Shown one piece after another: positions 16,915 through 25,146 of a stretch of 64,000 bases of DNA (position 1 is the first letter of the stretch; each line of letters opens with the position of its first letter). Both the position numbers and the translations under genes were made by a program. The notes under the pieces are model-generated. The model did no database searches. It was given only the letters and a program-made list of their open reading frames with translations, and was not told the origin of the DNA. The DNA is from Rhizobium sp. P40RR-XXII (GTDB lineage Bacteria > Pseudomonadota > Alphaproteobacteria > Rhizobiales > Rhizobiaceae), in the NCBI RefSeq assembly GCF_012641405.1, contig NZ_JABAII010000024.1, positions 37,627 through 101,626 on the forward strand, read 5' to 3'.

Positions 16915-17529
16915 TCAGCCCTTGTTGGCTAGATAGCCGAACACGGCGCGCTTCACGCGAAGCGCCAATTGACCTTTATCTCCGTCACCGTGTTCTCCGG
17001 CGGCGTCGACCATTCCCTTGATGATCGCCACCACGTCGCGGCTTGCAACATCGATATCGGCCTGCGGCGGCAGGTCCGGTCGCCGAAGCGTTGCGCGCGT
17101 GAGTTCGAAGAACCGCATCTTCACTCGTTCCGTAGTGTCGTCGAGCGGCAGGCGTGCTTCCTCAAAGTCGAGCAGGCGGGCAAGAGCCGGCCGGCGAAGC
17201 TGCTGCTCGACGCAGGGGAGGATGAGTGCCGACAGGGCTTGACTGCCGGTGGGCTGGTCGGTTGCGCTTTCCGCATCCTCGACGAGGCGGCTCGTTTCTC
17301 TGAGGATCAAGGCTCCGATCAGCGCATCCTTGCGTGGAAAATATTGATAGAGCGAGCCGACGCTGACACCGGCCTTCTCCGCCACCGCATTGGTGGAAAA
17401 GGCTTCATGGCCGCGCTCTTCCAAAATGCGAGCCGCAGCCTCGACAATTGCCTCGACGGTCGCGAGCGAACGGGCTTGCTTCGGTGTTTTTCTCGGCGCC
17501 GGGCGGCTCTTCAGAGGGCTCTCGGACAT
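16915..17529 (-). CDS. TetR/AcrR family transcriptional regulator
   Basis: A 204-residue regulator with a basic N-terminal tail (KSRPAPRKTPKQARS), a TetR helix-turn-helix (FSTNAVAEKAGVSVGSLYQYF, about 43-63) and an all-helical ligand-binding C-terminal domain. It is divergent from an SDR oxidoreductase gene, the standard arrangement in which the regulator represses both itself and the enzyme. A short palindrome in the shared region may be its operator. The inducer is unknown. Confidence 0.9.
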   Translation of the reverse strand: MSESPLKSRPAPRKTPKQARSLATVEAIVEAAARILEERGHEAFSTNAVAEKAGVSVGSLYQYFPRKDALIGALILRETSRLVEDAESATDQPTGSQALSALILPCVEQQLRRPALARLLDFEEARLPLDDTTERVKMRFFELTRATLRRPDLPPQADIDVASRDVVAIIKGMVDAAGEHGDGDKGQLALRVKRAVFGYLANKG

Positions 17530-17553
17530 GTTCCTGGAATGCGAGTGGTAAAA

Positions 17554-17567
17554 AGCGAATTATCGCT
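17554..17567. promoter_or_regulatory. Candidate TetR operator
   Basis: AGCGA - ATTA - TCGCT is a perfect 5-bp inverted repeat 24 bp upstream of the tetR-type start codon, within the 171-bp divergent region. Its position suits an autoregulatory site. Confidence 0.4.
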
Positions 17568-17700
17568 CATATTACAGGTCGTAGCCCAACGAAACAAGCG
17601 TTCCAGCAACATCCGGAGATTGAAGTCCCCGGCGTGTTCCAGCGCGCATGCGTGCGCGACGCTCGCCGTTCGGGCCGGAAAGACAAATGGAGATAAATGC

Positions 17701-18438
17701 ATGTCCAGCGAAATCAAAACCGCGATCGTCACCGGAGCATCGAAGGGCATCGGTGCCGCCATTGCGGGGCAGCTTGCCGCCGATGGTTTTCAGACCATCG
17801 TCAATTACGCATCGAGCATGGGAGAGGCTGAGGACGTCGTCGCCTGCATCGAAGCGGCGGGCGGCCGCGCGATTGCGGTCCGTGCGGATGTGGCCGACGC
17901 TTCGGCTGTTGCGGCGTTGTTCGATCGTGCCGAAGCCGAGTTCGGAGAGGTCGATGTGCTCGTCAACAATGCCGGGATCGGCAAATTCTCGCCGTTGGCG
18001 CAGGTGAGCGATGAGGATTTTCAACAGCAGATTGCCGTCAACCTCACAGGCACGTTCAACGGAATGCGGGAAGGTGCAAAGCGGGTGAGGGATGGCGGCC
18101 GCATCATCAACCTCTCCACGAGCATCATCGGCCATTATTCTCCCGGCAACGGCGTCTATGCGGCGACGAAGGCGGCGGTGGAAGCCATGACGCATACGCT
18201 CGCCAAGGAACTCGGCACGCGCGGCGTGACAGTCAATGCCGTCGCGCCTGGACCGATCGCCACGGAACTGTTGTTCAAGGGACGGTCCGAGGAGCTGATC
18301 CAGCGGCTGATCAACGATATTCCGCTCGGGCGACTCGGGCTGCCGGAAGAGATCGCCCAGATCGTATCGTTTCTCGCCGGTGCTCAGAGCGGCTGGATCA
18401 ATGGGCAGATCATCCGCGCGAATGGCGGGCGCAATTGA
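17701..18438 (+). CDS. SDR family oxidoreductase
   Basis: A 245-residue classical short-chain dehydrogenase/reductase. Visible motifs: cofactor site TGASKGIG (about 12-19), NNAG (near 89), catalytic Ser in the LSTSIIG strand, Tyr-x3-Lys in YAATKAA (near 155) and VNAVAPGPIATEL. The ATG at 17701 starts the domain, although the frame is open far upstream. It is divergent from the TetR gene and is its likely target. The family reduces or oxidises carbonyls with NAD(P)H; the substrate is unknown. Confidence 0.9.
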   Translation: MSSEIKTAIVTGASKGIGAAIAGQLAADGFQTIVNYASSMGEAEDVVACIEAAGGRAIAVRADVADASAVAALFDRAEAEFGEVDVLVNNAGIGKFSPLAQVSDEDFQQQIAVNLTGTFNGMREGAKRVRDGGRIINLSTSIIGHYSPGNGVYAATKAAVEAMTHTLAKELGTRGVTVNAVAPGPIATELLFKGRSEELIQRLINDIPLGRLGLPEEIAQIVSFLAGAQSGWINGQIIRANGGRN

Positions 18439-18477
18439 GGGTGGTGATCGCTCAAGACGGCAAGGGACTTATCCGGT

Positions 18478-19398
18478 TTACTTGCCGCTTGCCCGTCCTT
18501 CGCCGCCGGCGGGAAAGCGCCTGACATGCTCGATCAGCGCGCGAAGCTTCGGAGCAGTGTTTCGGCGGCTCGGATAATAGAGATAGAAGCCCGCGAAGTA
18601 GGGGCAATAATCCTCCAGGATCGGCTGCAACTCCCCGCGGCCGATGAAGGGGCGGAAGCTTTCCTCCATTCCAAATGAGATGCCGGCCCCTGCGACGGCG
18701 AGCTTGATCATCAGGCCCATGTCGTTGGTGGTGATCGTCGACGGCACCGCGACGCTGAACTCCTTGCCCGCTTCGGCGAATTCCCAGCGATAGGGCGCCG
18801 ATTTCGGGGAAGGGCGCCAGCCGATGCAGGCATGCCCGGCAAGGTCTGCCGGGTGTGATGGCACGCCGAAGTGTTCGCGATAGGATGGGGCACAGACGGC
18901 CAGTTGCCGCTCGGCGCCCGCGATCGGCACGGCGATCATATCCTGCGCGATGACTTCTCCCAGCCGCACGCCCGCGTCATAGCCTTCGGCGGCGATGTCG
19001 AATTCCTCGTCCGTGACGGTGATATCAAGCTCCACCTTGGGATATTGGTGGACGAAGCCGGCGAGGAGCGGCCCTGCCAGAAAACGTTCGGCAATCGAGG
19101 AGACCGCAAGCCTCAGACGTCCGCGCGGAAGCTCCGTCAGCGCCTTGGTCCCCTCCAGTGCCGCGCGCATGTCCGCCACTGCCGGAGCGACCCTCTCATA
19201 GAGCCGCTCGCCGGCTTCGGTGAGGCTGACGCTCCGCGTCGTACGGAGCACAAGCGCGATGCCGAGATTTTCCTCAAGGCGACGGATCGTCTGGCTGACG
19301 GCGGAACGCGTCACGCCGAGCCGCGTCGCCGCAGCCCGGAAGCTCCGTTCCTCCGCAACGAGCGCAAAAACGGCAAGCGCATTCAGATCCGGCTCCAT
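18478..19398 (-). CDS. LysR family transcriptional regulator
   Basis: A 306-residue LTTR. The N-terminal helix-turn-helix (FRAAATRLGVTRSAVSQTIRRL, positions about 20-42) is followed by the periplasmic-binding-protein-like effector domain. It is divergent from a second SDR gene 106 bp away and is probably its regulator; LTTRs normally bind T-N11-A sites in such regions. The effector is unknown. Confidence 0.92.
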   Translation of the reverse strand: MEPDLNALAVFALVAEERSFRAAATRLGVTRSAVSQTIRRLEENLGIALVLRTTRSVSLTEAGERLYERVAPAVADMRAALEGTKALTELPRGRLRLAVSSIAERFLAGPLLAGFVHQYPKVELDITVTDEEFDIAAEGYDAGVRLGEVIAQDMIAVPIAGAERQLAVCAPSYREHFGVPSHPADLAGHACIGWRPSPKSAPYRWEFAEAGKEFSVAVPSTITTNDMGLMIKLAVAGAGISFGMEESFRPFIGRGELQPILEDYCPYFAGFYLYYPSRRNTAPKLRALIEHVRRFPAGGEGRASGK

Positions 19399-19504
19399 TG
19401 GTTATTTTTTCTTTCCAATCTGGCAAGGGAATGATGGCTTATCGAAACAATAGCTGACCCTTACAGTCAAGGCCTCATGACATAGACCAAGAAAGGATGA
19501 GGTC

Positions 19505-20230
19505 GTGCCGATTGATAAGGTCATTCTGATTACTGGGGCTTCGAGCGGGATCGGTGAGGCCATTGCCCGCGAACTTGCCGCCGCCGGCGCGAAAGTGGCG
19601 CTGGGCGCGAGGCGGGTGGAACGCCTGGAGGCGCTGGCGGCCGAATTGAGCGCGGCAGGCGGTACCGTGCTCGCCCATCCCCTTGATGTGACGGACCGCC
19701 GGAGCTTCGAGGCTTCCGTCAGCGCCGCTCGACAGAAATGGGGACGCGTCGATGTCATCGTCAACAATGCCGGGGTGATGCCGCTGTCGCTGATGGCGTC
19801 GCTGAAGGTCGAGGAATGGGACCGGATGATCGACGTCAACATCAAAGGCGTGCTGTATGGCATTGCCGCAGTTCTGCCCGAGATGATCGCGCGCAATTCC
19901 GGCCAGATCATCAACATCGCATCGATCGGAGCGCTTGCGGTTTCACCGACCGCTGCGGTCTATTGCGCCACGAAACATGCGGTGCGGGCGATCTCCGATG
20001 GACTGCGCCAGGAACACAAGACGTTGCGCGTGACCTGCATCCATCCCGGCGTCGTCGAAAGCGAGCTTGCCGACACAATCACCGATCCCGTCGCCGCCGA
20101 GGCGATGAAAACCTATCGCGCCATCGCCTTGAAGCCCGATGCCATCGCCCGCGCCGTGCGCTTCGCCATCGAGCAGCCCGAGGATGTCGATGTCAACGAG
20201 ATCGTCGTGCGCCCGACGGCCAACACCTAG
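19505..20230 (+). CDS. SDR family oxidoreductase
   Basis: A 241-residue short-chain dehydrogenase starting with GTG at 19505 (MPIDKVILITGASSGIG) behind an AAAGGATGAGG ribosome site. It has TGASSGIG (about 10-17), NNAG (near 87) and YCATKHAV with the catalytic Tyr and Lys (near 154). It belongs to the YdfG/clavulanate-dehydrogenase-like group (similar to those acting on 3-hydroxy acids), but the substrate is not determinable. Divergent from LysR; the Atu4866 gene starts 11 bp downstream and is likely co-transcribed. Confidence 0.9.
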   Translation: MPIDKVILITGASSGIGEAIARELAAAGAKVALGARRVERLEALAAELSAAGGTVLAHPLDVTDRRSFEASVSAARQKWGRVDVIVNNAGVMPLSLMASLKVEEWDRMIDVNIKGVLYGIAAVLPEMIARNSGQIINIASIGALAVSPTAAVYCATKHAVRAISDGLRQEHKTLRVTCIHPGVVESELADTITDPVAAEAMKTYRAIALKPDAIARAVRFAIEQPEDVDVNEIVVRPTANT

Positions 20231-20241
20231 CGGCGCGAGAC

Positions 20242-20592
20242 ATGGCCACAATCCAAAGTCTCACCGTGGCTCTTGCCGCCAGCGCCATATTCATCGTCAC
20301 ATCAGAGGTTTACGCCACCATGAACAACAAGCCCAATGCATCCGCGACCATCCAGCAAAGCCATCCCTATGCCGGCATGTGGGTTACCGCCGATGGCTAT
20401 GTGCGTCACAATTTGCTGCCGAACGGCCGCTATGACGAAGCGCGCGGCCAGCGCGAAAGCGCCTATCAGGGGCGCTATGAAGTTCGCGGCAATCACATCG
20501 ACTATTGGGACGATACAGGTTTCACCGCCGATGGAGATTTCATCGACGACGTGCTCCATCACGGCGGCATGATCCTCCATCGACAGAAGTAG
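20242..20592 (+). CDS. Atu4866 domain protein, secreted
   Basis: A 116-residue protein with an N-terminal hydrophobic segment (LTVALAASAIFIVTSEVYA, cleavable after YAT or an anchor) and a compact C-terminal Atu4866 domain: YAGMWVTADGYVRHNLLPNG, then YQGRYEVRGNHIDYWDDTGF. That domain was defined from an Agrobacterium protein of known structure and unknown function, a small beta-barrel of lipocalin-like look. It follows the SDR gene in the same likely operon, a pairing that recurs in rhizobia, suggesting a linked but undefined role. Confidence 0.82.
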   Translation: MATIQSLTVALAASAIFIVTSEVYATMNNKPNASATIQQSHPYAGMWVTADGYVRHNLLPNGRYDEARGQRESAYQGRYEVRGNHIDYWDDTGFTADGDFIDDVLHHGGMILHRQK

Positions 20593-20608
20593 CATGGTAT
20601 CAAATCGC

Positions 20609-20641
20609 GCCATCGCGAGACCGTCTGTGTCTCGCGATGGC
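20609..20641. terminator. Terminator hairpin between Atu4866 and gst genes
   Basis: GCCATCGCGAGA (20609-20620) pairs perfectly with TCTCGCGATGGC (20630-20641) over a 9-nt loop; a short pyrimidine run follows on the plus strand. It separates convergent genes. Confidence 0.55.
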
Positions 20642-20667
20642 ATTCCTCTTGCCCGCCGCCGCGGTGG

Positions 20668-21303
20668 TCAGTCGAATGCCAATCCTTCTTCCACGATGGA
20701 TTTACGCACGGCATCGCGTTGCCTCATGCGCAGATACCAGGCCTTGAGATGATCGAGTTCATCGAAGTGGATCCCTGCCTTGTAGTAGGATTTCAGCCAT
20801 GCCGCCTGGCCCCAGCCCGTCAGCGCAAAAAGATAGGCATCGGCAACCGTAAACCTGTCGCCCATCAGGAAGAGGCGGTCGGCAAGATGTGCGTCGATCC
20901 ATTGATATCGCTTTTCGAGCTTCGGCCTTGCCGTCTCGACATAACCTCCCGCCAGCCGAGCATAGAGAAGCGGAATGAAGCCCTTGTGGATTTCCGTCGA
21001 CAGGAAGCCGAGCATTTCCTGCAGCTTGTAGCGCGCCATCGTGCCGGCGGCCGGCAACAATCCAGCCTCGGGCTTCAAGTCCGCCAGATATTGGACGATC
21101 GCCGGTCCCTCTCTCAGATGATTGCCGTCGGCGAGTTCGAGAACGGGGACATAGCCGTGCGGATTGACGCCGTGAAAATCCAGCCCAGCCTCGGTCTTGT
21201 GGCTGGTGTGATCGACCTTGATCAGTTCCACGTCCAGGCCGAGTTCGTTGATGACGATATGGGGCGAGAGCGAGCAGCTTGCCGGCATGTAGTATAGTTT
21301 CAC
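20668..21303 (-). CDS. Glutathione S-transferase
   Basis: A 211-residue cytosolic GST. The N-terminal thioredoxin fold begins MKLYYMPASCSLSPHI with the Cys/Ser catalytic region of the beta class, followed by the cis-Pro NPHGYVPVLEL and the EGPAIVQYLAD glutathione-binding segment; the C-terminal half is helical. The start codon is GTG at 21303, preceded by GGAG at 8 bases. Divergent from an HxlR regulator that may control it in response to electrophiles or redox change. Confidence 0.92.
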   Translation of the reverse strand: MKLYYMPASCSLSPHIVINELGLDVELIKVDHTSHKTEAGLDFHGVNPHGYVPVLELADGNHLREGPAIVQYLADLKPEAGLLPAAGTMARYKLQEMLGFLSTEIHKGFIPLLYARLAGGYVETARPKLEKRYQWIDAHLADRLFLMGDRFTVADAYLFALTGWGQAAWLKSYYKAGIHFDELDHLKAWYLRMRQRDAVRKSIVEEGLAFD

Positions 21304-21452
21304 TGAAGGTCTCCATGGTGTTTCCAGTGCCAGCCTCCCCTTGGAAGGCTGGCTGCCGAACCAGGTAATCCCTTTGGTATAGAATCGTAAGAACGGAAAA
21401 GTTTGACATCTAGGTTCAAAAATTATACCGCCTCAAGCATGAGGAATGCGTG

Positions 21453-21815
21453 ATGAAAAAGACCGTGACCGGTTGCTCTGTCGAGGAGGCGATGCATTTG
21501 CTGGGAGGCCGCTGGCGGCTGCTGATCGTCTCCTATCTGGTCGACGGACCCAAGCGCTTCAACGAGCTGCGACGGCTGATGCCTGGCATTTCGCAGAGAA
21601 TGCTGACGCTTGACCTCCGCGCGTTGGAGGAGGCAGGCCTTATCCGGCGCACGGTCTATCCGACTGTTCCTGTGAAGGTCGAATATTCGCTGACGAAGGA
21701 TGGGACCCGGCTGGAGAAAGTGGTGGCCGTGGTCAAGGAGTTCGGGCTGTGGCTGAAGGATCGGGATGCGCGATTGCTCGGGGAGCATGAGACGTCACCA
21801 GAGCTCGTAGTATAA
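21453..21815 (+). CDS. HxlR family transcriptional regulator
   Basis: A 120-residue winged-helix regulator. It has the family hallmarks CSVEEAMHLLGGRWRLLI near the N-terminus, FNELRRLMPGISQRMLTLDLR in the recognition region and an RTVYPTVPVKVEYSLT wing. Several HxlR proteins sense electrophiles or oxidation through an N-terminal Cys, and a Cys is present at about position 7. An alternative GTG lies 3 bases upstream. It is divergent from the GST gene, its probable target, and overlaps the convergent GIY-YIG gene by 21 bp at the 3' end. Confidence 0.9.
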   Translation: MKKTVTGCSVEEAMHLLGGRWRLLIVSYLVDGPKRFNELRRLMPGISQRMLTLDLRALEEAGLIRRTVYPTVPVKVEYSLTKDGTRLEKVVAVVKEFGLWLKDRDARLLGEHETSPELVV

Positions 21816-22079
21816 ATCCCGCCAATCGGGGTTGGTCTTTTCAATCAGCTCGATCTTCCACTGGCGATACCAGCGTTTCAGGGATTTCTCCCGCTGTATG
21901 GCTGAAACGATGTCCGCGTGGTCTTCATACCAGACCAACCGCGTGCACCCATATTTCCAAGCGAAGCCGGGTGTCAGGCCTTCACGATGCTTGTAGATGC
22001 GGCGTTCGAGATCGGCAGTGACGCCGATGTACAGCGTACCGCGTTTGTGGTTGGTGATAATGTAAGTATATCCACCCAT
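21795..22079 (-). CDS. GIY-YIG nuclease-superfamily protein (YhbQ/UPF0213-like)
   Basis: A 94-residue single-domain GIY-YIG protein. The motif appears as GGYTYIITNHKRGTLYIG (start), with the conserved Arg in DLERRIYKHREG and a Glu near IQREKSLK, and the WKYGCTRLVWYED segment common to the small rhizobial group. The ATG at 22079 begins the domain, although the frame is open upstream through a repeat. These are abundant stand-alone proteins; some act on DNA, most are uncharacterised. No restriction or homing partner is adjacent. Confidence 0.85.
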   Translation of the reverse strand: MGGYTYIITNHKRGTLYIGVTADLERRIYKHREGLTPGFAWKYGCTRLVWYEDHADIVSAIQREKSLKRWYRQWKIELIEKTNPDWRDLYYELW

Positions 22080-22183
22080 GCGTGTAGGATGCTGGCGGAG
22101 ATGATAGCCGTCAAGAGCTATGGATGGTGGATGACCTATGGTTGGCAAAGAATGGGGTTCGCGTTTGCCACCCTGCCATACCC

Positions 22184-22228
22184 CACACTCCGTCATCCTC
22201 GGGTCAAGCCCGAGGATGACGGAGTGTG
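22184..22228. repeat. Long palindromic intergenic repeat
   Basis: CACACTCCGTCATCCTCGGG (22184-22203) is the perfect reverse complement of 22209-22228, with a 5-nt loop (TCAAG). The 20-bp stem is of the type dispersed in alphaproteobacterial intergenic regions. It lies between the GIY-YIG start and the uvrD stop and has no U-run, so it looks like a mobile palindromic unit more than a terminator. Confidence 0.7.
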
Positions 22229-22319
22229 TGGGAGAGAAGGAGAGCCACAATCAACCAAGTCTTCGCGGATGCATTGGGGCCGCCCCTCTTATCCCAAGCG
22301 AGATAATCGGCCTCGCCGA

Positions 22320-24785
22320 TCAAACCCTCTCCACAAACCCGTCCAGCACCCGCTTCTGCCCGGCGCGGTCGAATTCGATGGTCAGCTTGTTGCCCTCGAT
22401 CTCGGAGACATTGCCGTTGCCGAACTTGATGTGGAAGACGCGGTCGCCGATGGCGAATTTGGAGGGTTCGGAGGAGGTGGATTTGGCCACCAGCTCACCG
22501 TCGATGGTGCGCACCTTCGGGCCGCTTTCGCCGTAGCCGATGCGCTCGACGGCGTGGCCGGAGCGGCTGCCCCAGTTGTCGCGGGTCGCATCGTTGCGAT
22601 TTGCCTGGGCGCGCTTCCAGCCGGGGGTGGAATAGGAATTGGCGAAGGGATCGGCCTTGTCGAAGCGTGACTGGCCGTAGCCGCCGCGGCCATATCCGCC
22701 GTAGGACTGCTCGACCTCGGCAACCTGAACATGCGTTTCCGGCAGTTCGTCGAGGAAGCGGGACGGAATAGTCGATTGCCAGAGGCCATGGATGCGGCGG
22801 TTGGAGACGAACCAGATGTGGCAACGGCGCTTGGCGCGGGTAATCCCGACATAGGCGAGGCGGCGCTCTTCCTCCAGGCCGGCGCGGCCGTTTTCGTCGA
22901 GCGAGCGCTGATGCGGAAACAGGCCTTCCTCCCAGCCGGGCAGGAACACCGTATCGAATTCCAAACCCTTGGCGGAGTGCAGCGTCATGATCGAAACGGC
23001 GTCGAGATTTTCGTTCTGCTCGGCATCCATGACAAGCGAGACGTGCTCGAGGAAGCCGCGCATGGATTCGAAACTATCCATGGAGCGGACGAGTTCCTTG
23101 AGGTTTTCCAGGCGTCCCGGCGCTTCCGCCGATTTGTCGTTCTTCCACATGTCCGTATAGCCGGACTCTTCAAGGATCTGCTCGGCAAGCTCGGTATGGG
23201 GCGTGTTTTCAAGCAGGCCCTGCCAGCGGCGGAAGGATTGCACGACATCGAACAGCGCCTTGCGCGCCTTCGGCTTCATCTCGTCCGTCTCGATGATATC
23301 CGCTGCTGCCGCCAGCATCGGGATATCGCGAGCACGGGCGTAATCGTGCAGGGCGCGGACCGTGGTGTCGCCCAAACCGCGCTTCGGCGTATTGACGATG
23401 CGTTCGAAGGCGAGATCGTCAGCCGGCTGGCAGACGAGGCGGAAATAGGCCATGGCATCGCGGATTTCGAGGCGCTCGTAGAAGCGCGGGCCGCCGACGA
23501 CGCGATAATTCAGGCCGAGCGTGACGAAACGGTCTTCGAACTCGCGCATCTGGAAAGACGCGCGCACGAGGATCGAGATGTCGTTCAGATTATGCTTGTT
23601 GCGCTGAAGCTGCTCGATCTCTTCGCCGATCGCGCGCGCTTCCTCCTCGGAATCCCAGGAGGCGTGCACTTGCACCTTAATGTCGTCGGGGTCTGAGCGA
23701 TCGGTGAACAGCGTCTTGCCGAGCCGGCCCTCGTTATGGGCGATCAGATGCGCGGCGGCACCGAGAATATGCTCCGTCGAGCGGTAGTTGCGCTCGAGCT
23801 TGATGACCTTGGCGCCGGGAAAATCCTTCTCGAAGCGCAGGATGTTGTCCACTTCGGCACCGCGCCAGCCATAGATCGACTGGTCATCATCGCCGACGCA
23901 ACAGACGTTCTGTGGCTCGCCCTTCTGTCGCTGGGCTAGCAGGCGAAGCCACATATATTGCGCCGTATTGGTGTCCTGATACTCATCGACCAGGATGTAG
24001 CGGAAGCGCTGGTGATAATCCTTCAGAATATCAGGATTTTGCCGGAACATATTGATCGGATGCAGCAAAAGATCGCCGAAGTCGCAGGCGTTCAGCGTCT
24101 TCAGGCGGTTCTGATAGGCACTGTAGAGTTCGCGGCCCTTGCCGTTGGCGAAGGCCCGCGCATCGCCTTCCGGAATATCGGCGGGGCTGAGCCCCTTGTT
24201 CTTCCAGGTGTCGATCATCCCGGCGAACTGCTTGGCCGGCCAGCGCTTGTCGTCCAGGCCCTCGGCCTGGATCAACTGCTTGATCAGGCGGATGACATCG
24301 TCCGTATCGAGAATGGTGAAGCTGGAAGAAAGGCCGACCAGCTCGGAATGGCGGCGCAAAAGCTTGACGCCGATCGAATGGAAGGTGCCGAGCCAGGGCA
24401 TGCCTTCGACCGCACCGCCGACGAGCAGCGCGATGCGTTCCTTCATCTCGCGGGCCGCCTTGTTGGTGAAGGTGACGGCGAGGATCTGGCTGGGGAAGGC
24501 GCGGTTGGTGGACAGGATATGGGCGATGCGGGTCGTCAGCACGCGCGTCTTACCGGTGCCGGCACCGGCAAGCACCAGAACGGGGCCGTCAAGCGTCTCG
24601 ACTGCTTCCGTCTGTTCCGAGTTGAGGCCTGCGAGATAATCCGGCCGGCGGCCGCTGTCGCGCGCCGCCATGGCGCGGGCGGCAATACCGCCGCCGGTGC
24701 CGCCGGCAGCCGGCGCTGAACGGCGCGGCGCAGTGTGCTCCGGCTCCTCGTCAAAGAAGGGAATATCGTCATGTCCAATGGTCAT
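22320..24785 (-). CDS. uvrD: ATP-dependent DNA helicase UvrD/PcrA
   Basis: An 821-residue superfamily-1 3'-5' helicase acting in nucleotide excision and mismatch repair and in removing RecA filaments. After a disordered 55-residue N-terminus come motif I LAGAGTGKTR, motif II LVDEYQDTN, motif III QSIYGWRGAE, motif IV RNYRS, motif V LMTLHSAKGLEFD (as IMTLHSAKGLEFD) and motif VI YVGITRAKRR. The C-terminus carries a Gly/Tyr-rich linker and a short Tudor-like end (FAIGDRVFHIKFGNGNVSEI) as in PcrA/UvrD proteins that touch RNA polymerase. The ATG at 24785 is preferred over a TTG three codons upstream. Confidence 0.96.
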   Translation of the reverse strand: MTIGHDDIPFFDEEPEHTAPRRSAPAAGGTGGGIAARAMAARDSGRRPDYLAGLNSEQTEAVETLDGPVLVLAGAGTGKTRVLTTRIAHILSTNRAFPSQILAVTFTNKAAREMKERIALLVGGAVEGMPWLGTFHSIGVKLLRRHSELVGLSSSFTILDTDDVIRLIKQLIQAEGLDDKRWPAKQFAGMIDTWKNKGLSPADIPEGDARAFANGKGRELYSAYQNRLKTLNACDFGDLLLHPINMFRQNPDILKDYHQRFRYILVDEYQDTNTAQYMWLRLLAQRQKGEPQNVCCVGDDDQSIYGWRGAEVDNILRFEKDFPGAKVIKLERNYRSTEHILGAAAHLIAHNEGRLGKTLFTDRSDPDDIKVQVHASWDSEEEARAIGEEIEQLQRNKHNLNDISILVRASFQMREFEDRFVTLGLNYRVVGGPRFYERLEIRDAMAYFRLVCQPADDLAFERIVNTPKRGLGDTTVRALHDYARARDIPMLAAAADIIETDEMKPKARKALFDVVQSFRRWQGLLENTPHTELAEQILEESGYTDMWKNDKSAEAPGRLENLKELVRSMDSFESMRGFLEHVSLVMDAEQNENLDAVSIMTLHSAKGLEFDTVFLPGWEEGLFPHQRSLDENGRAGLEEERRLAYVGITRAKRRCHIWFVSNRRIHGLWQSTIPSRFLDELPETHVQVAEVEQSYGGYGRGGYGQSRFDKADPFANSYSTPGWKRAQANRNDATRDNWGSRSGHAVERIGYGESGPKVRTIDGELVAKSTSSEPSKFAIGDRVFHIKFGNGNVSEIEGNKLTIEFDRAGQKRVLDGFVERV

Positions 24786-25146
24786 GCGGCCCAATGTAAT
24801 GATTCTACCCCGAAAGGCAAAAGAAACGGGCCGAAACTAGAACAAAAAGTGCACATTCACAGGGCATAGTGCTCGCTTGAGGGCCGTCTTCCATATCGGA
24901 ATCGATCAGCCGGTGCGCCGGTGAAACGTCCCGTTGTCGATCCCAAGATTACAACTTTGTCATAATCAGCGGCAAAACTTGCCGCATATGCTCAAAACAC
25001 GATATTGCAGCAAATCGGGCACAATCTTGCATTATAGAGCCGCCTGATCAGAATTTGGCCCCGGTAAGTGCGCTGGGTGTGTAGGGGCCGTACAAAAACC
25101 AACGACGCGATTTCATCGCCTCTGACACAATGAGCCGGAGACGTGC
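24786..25146. other. 361-bp divergent intergenic region, uvrD / RND pump
   Basis: AT-richer than its surroundings and presumably carrying both promoters. I could not identify a confident operator, small RNA or ORF in it. Confidence 0.35.
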
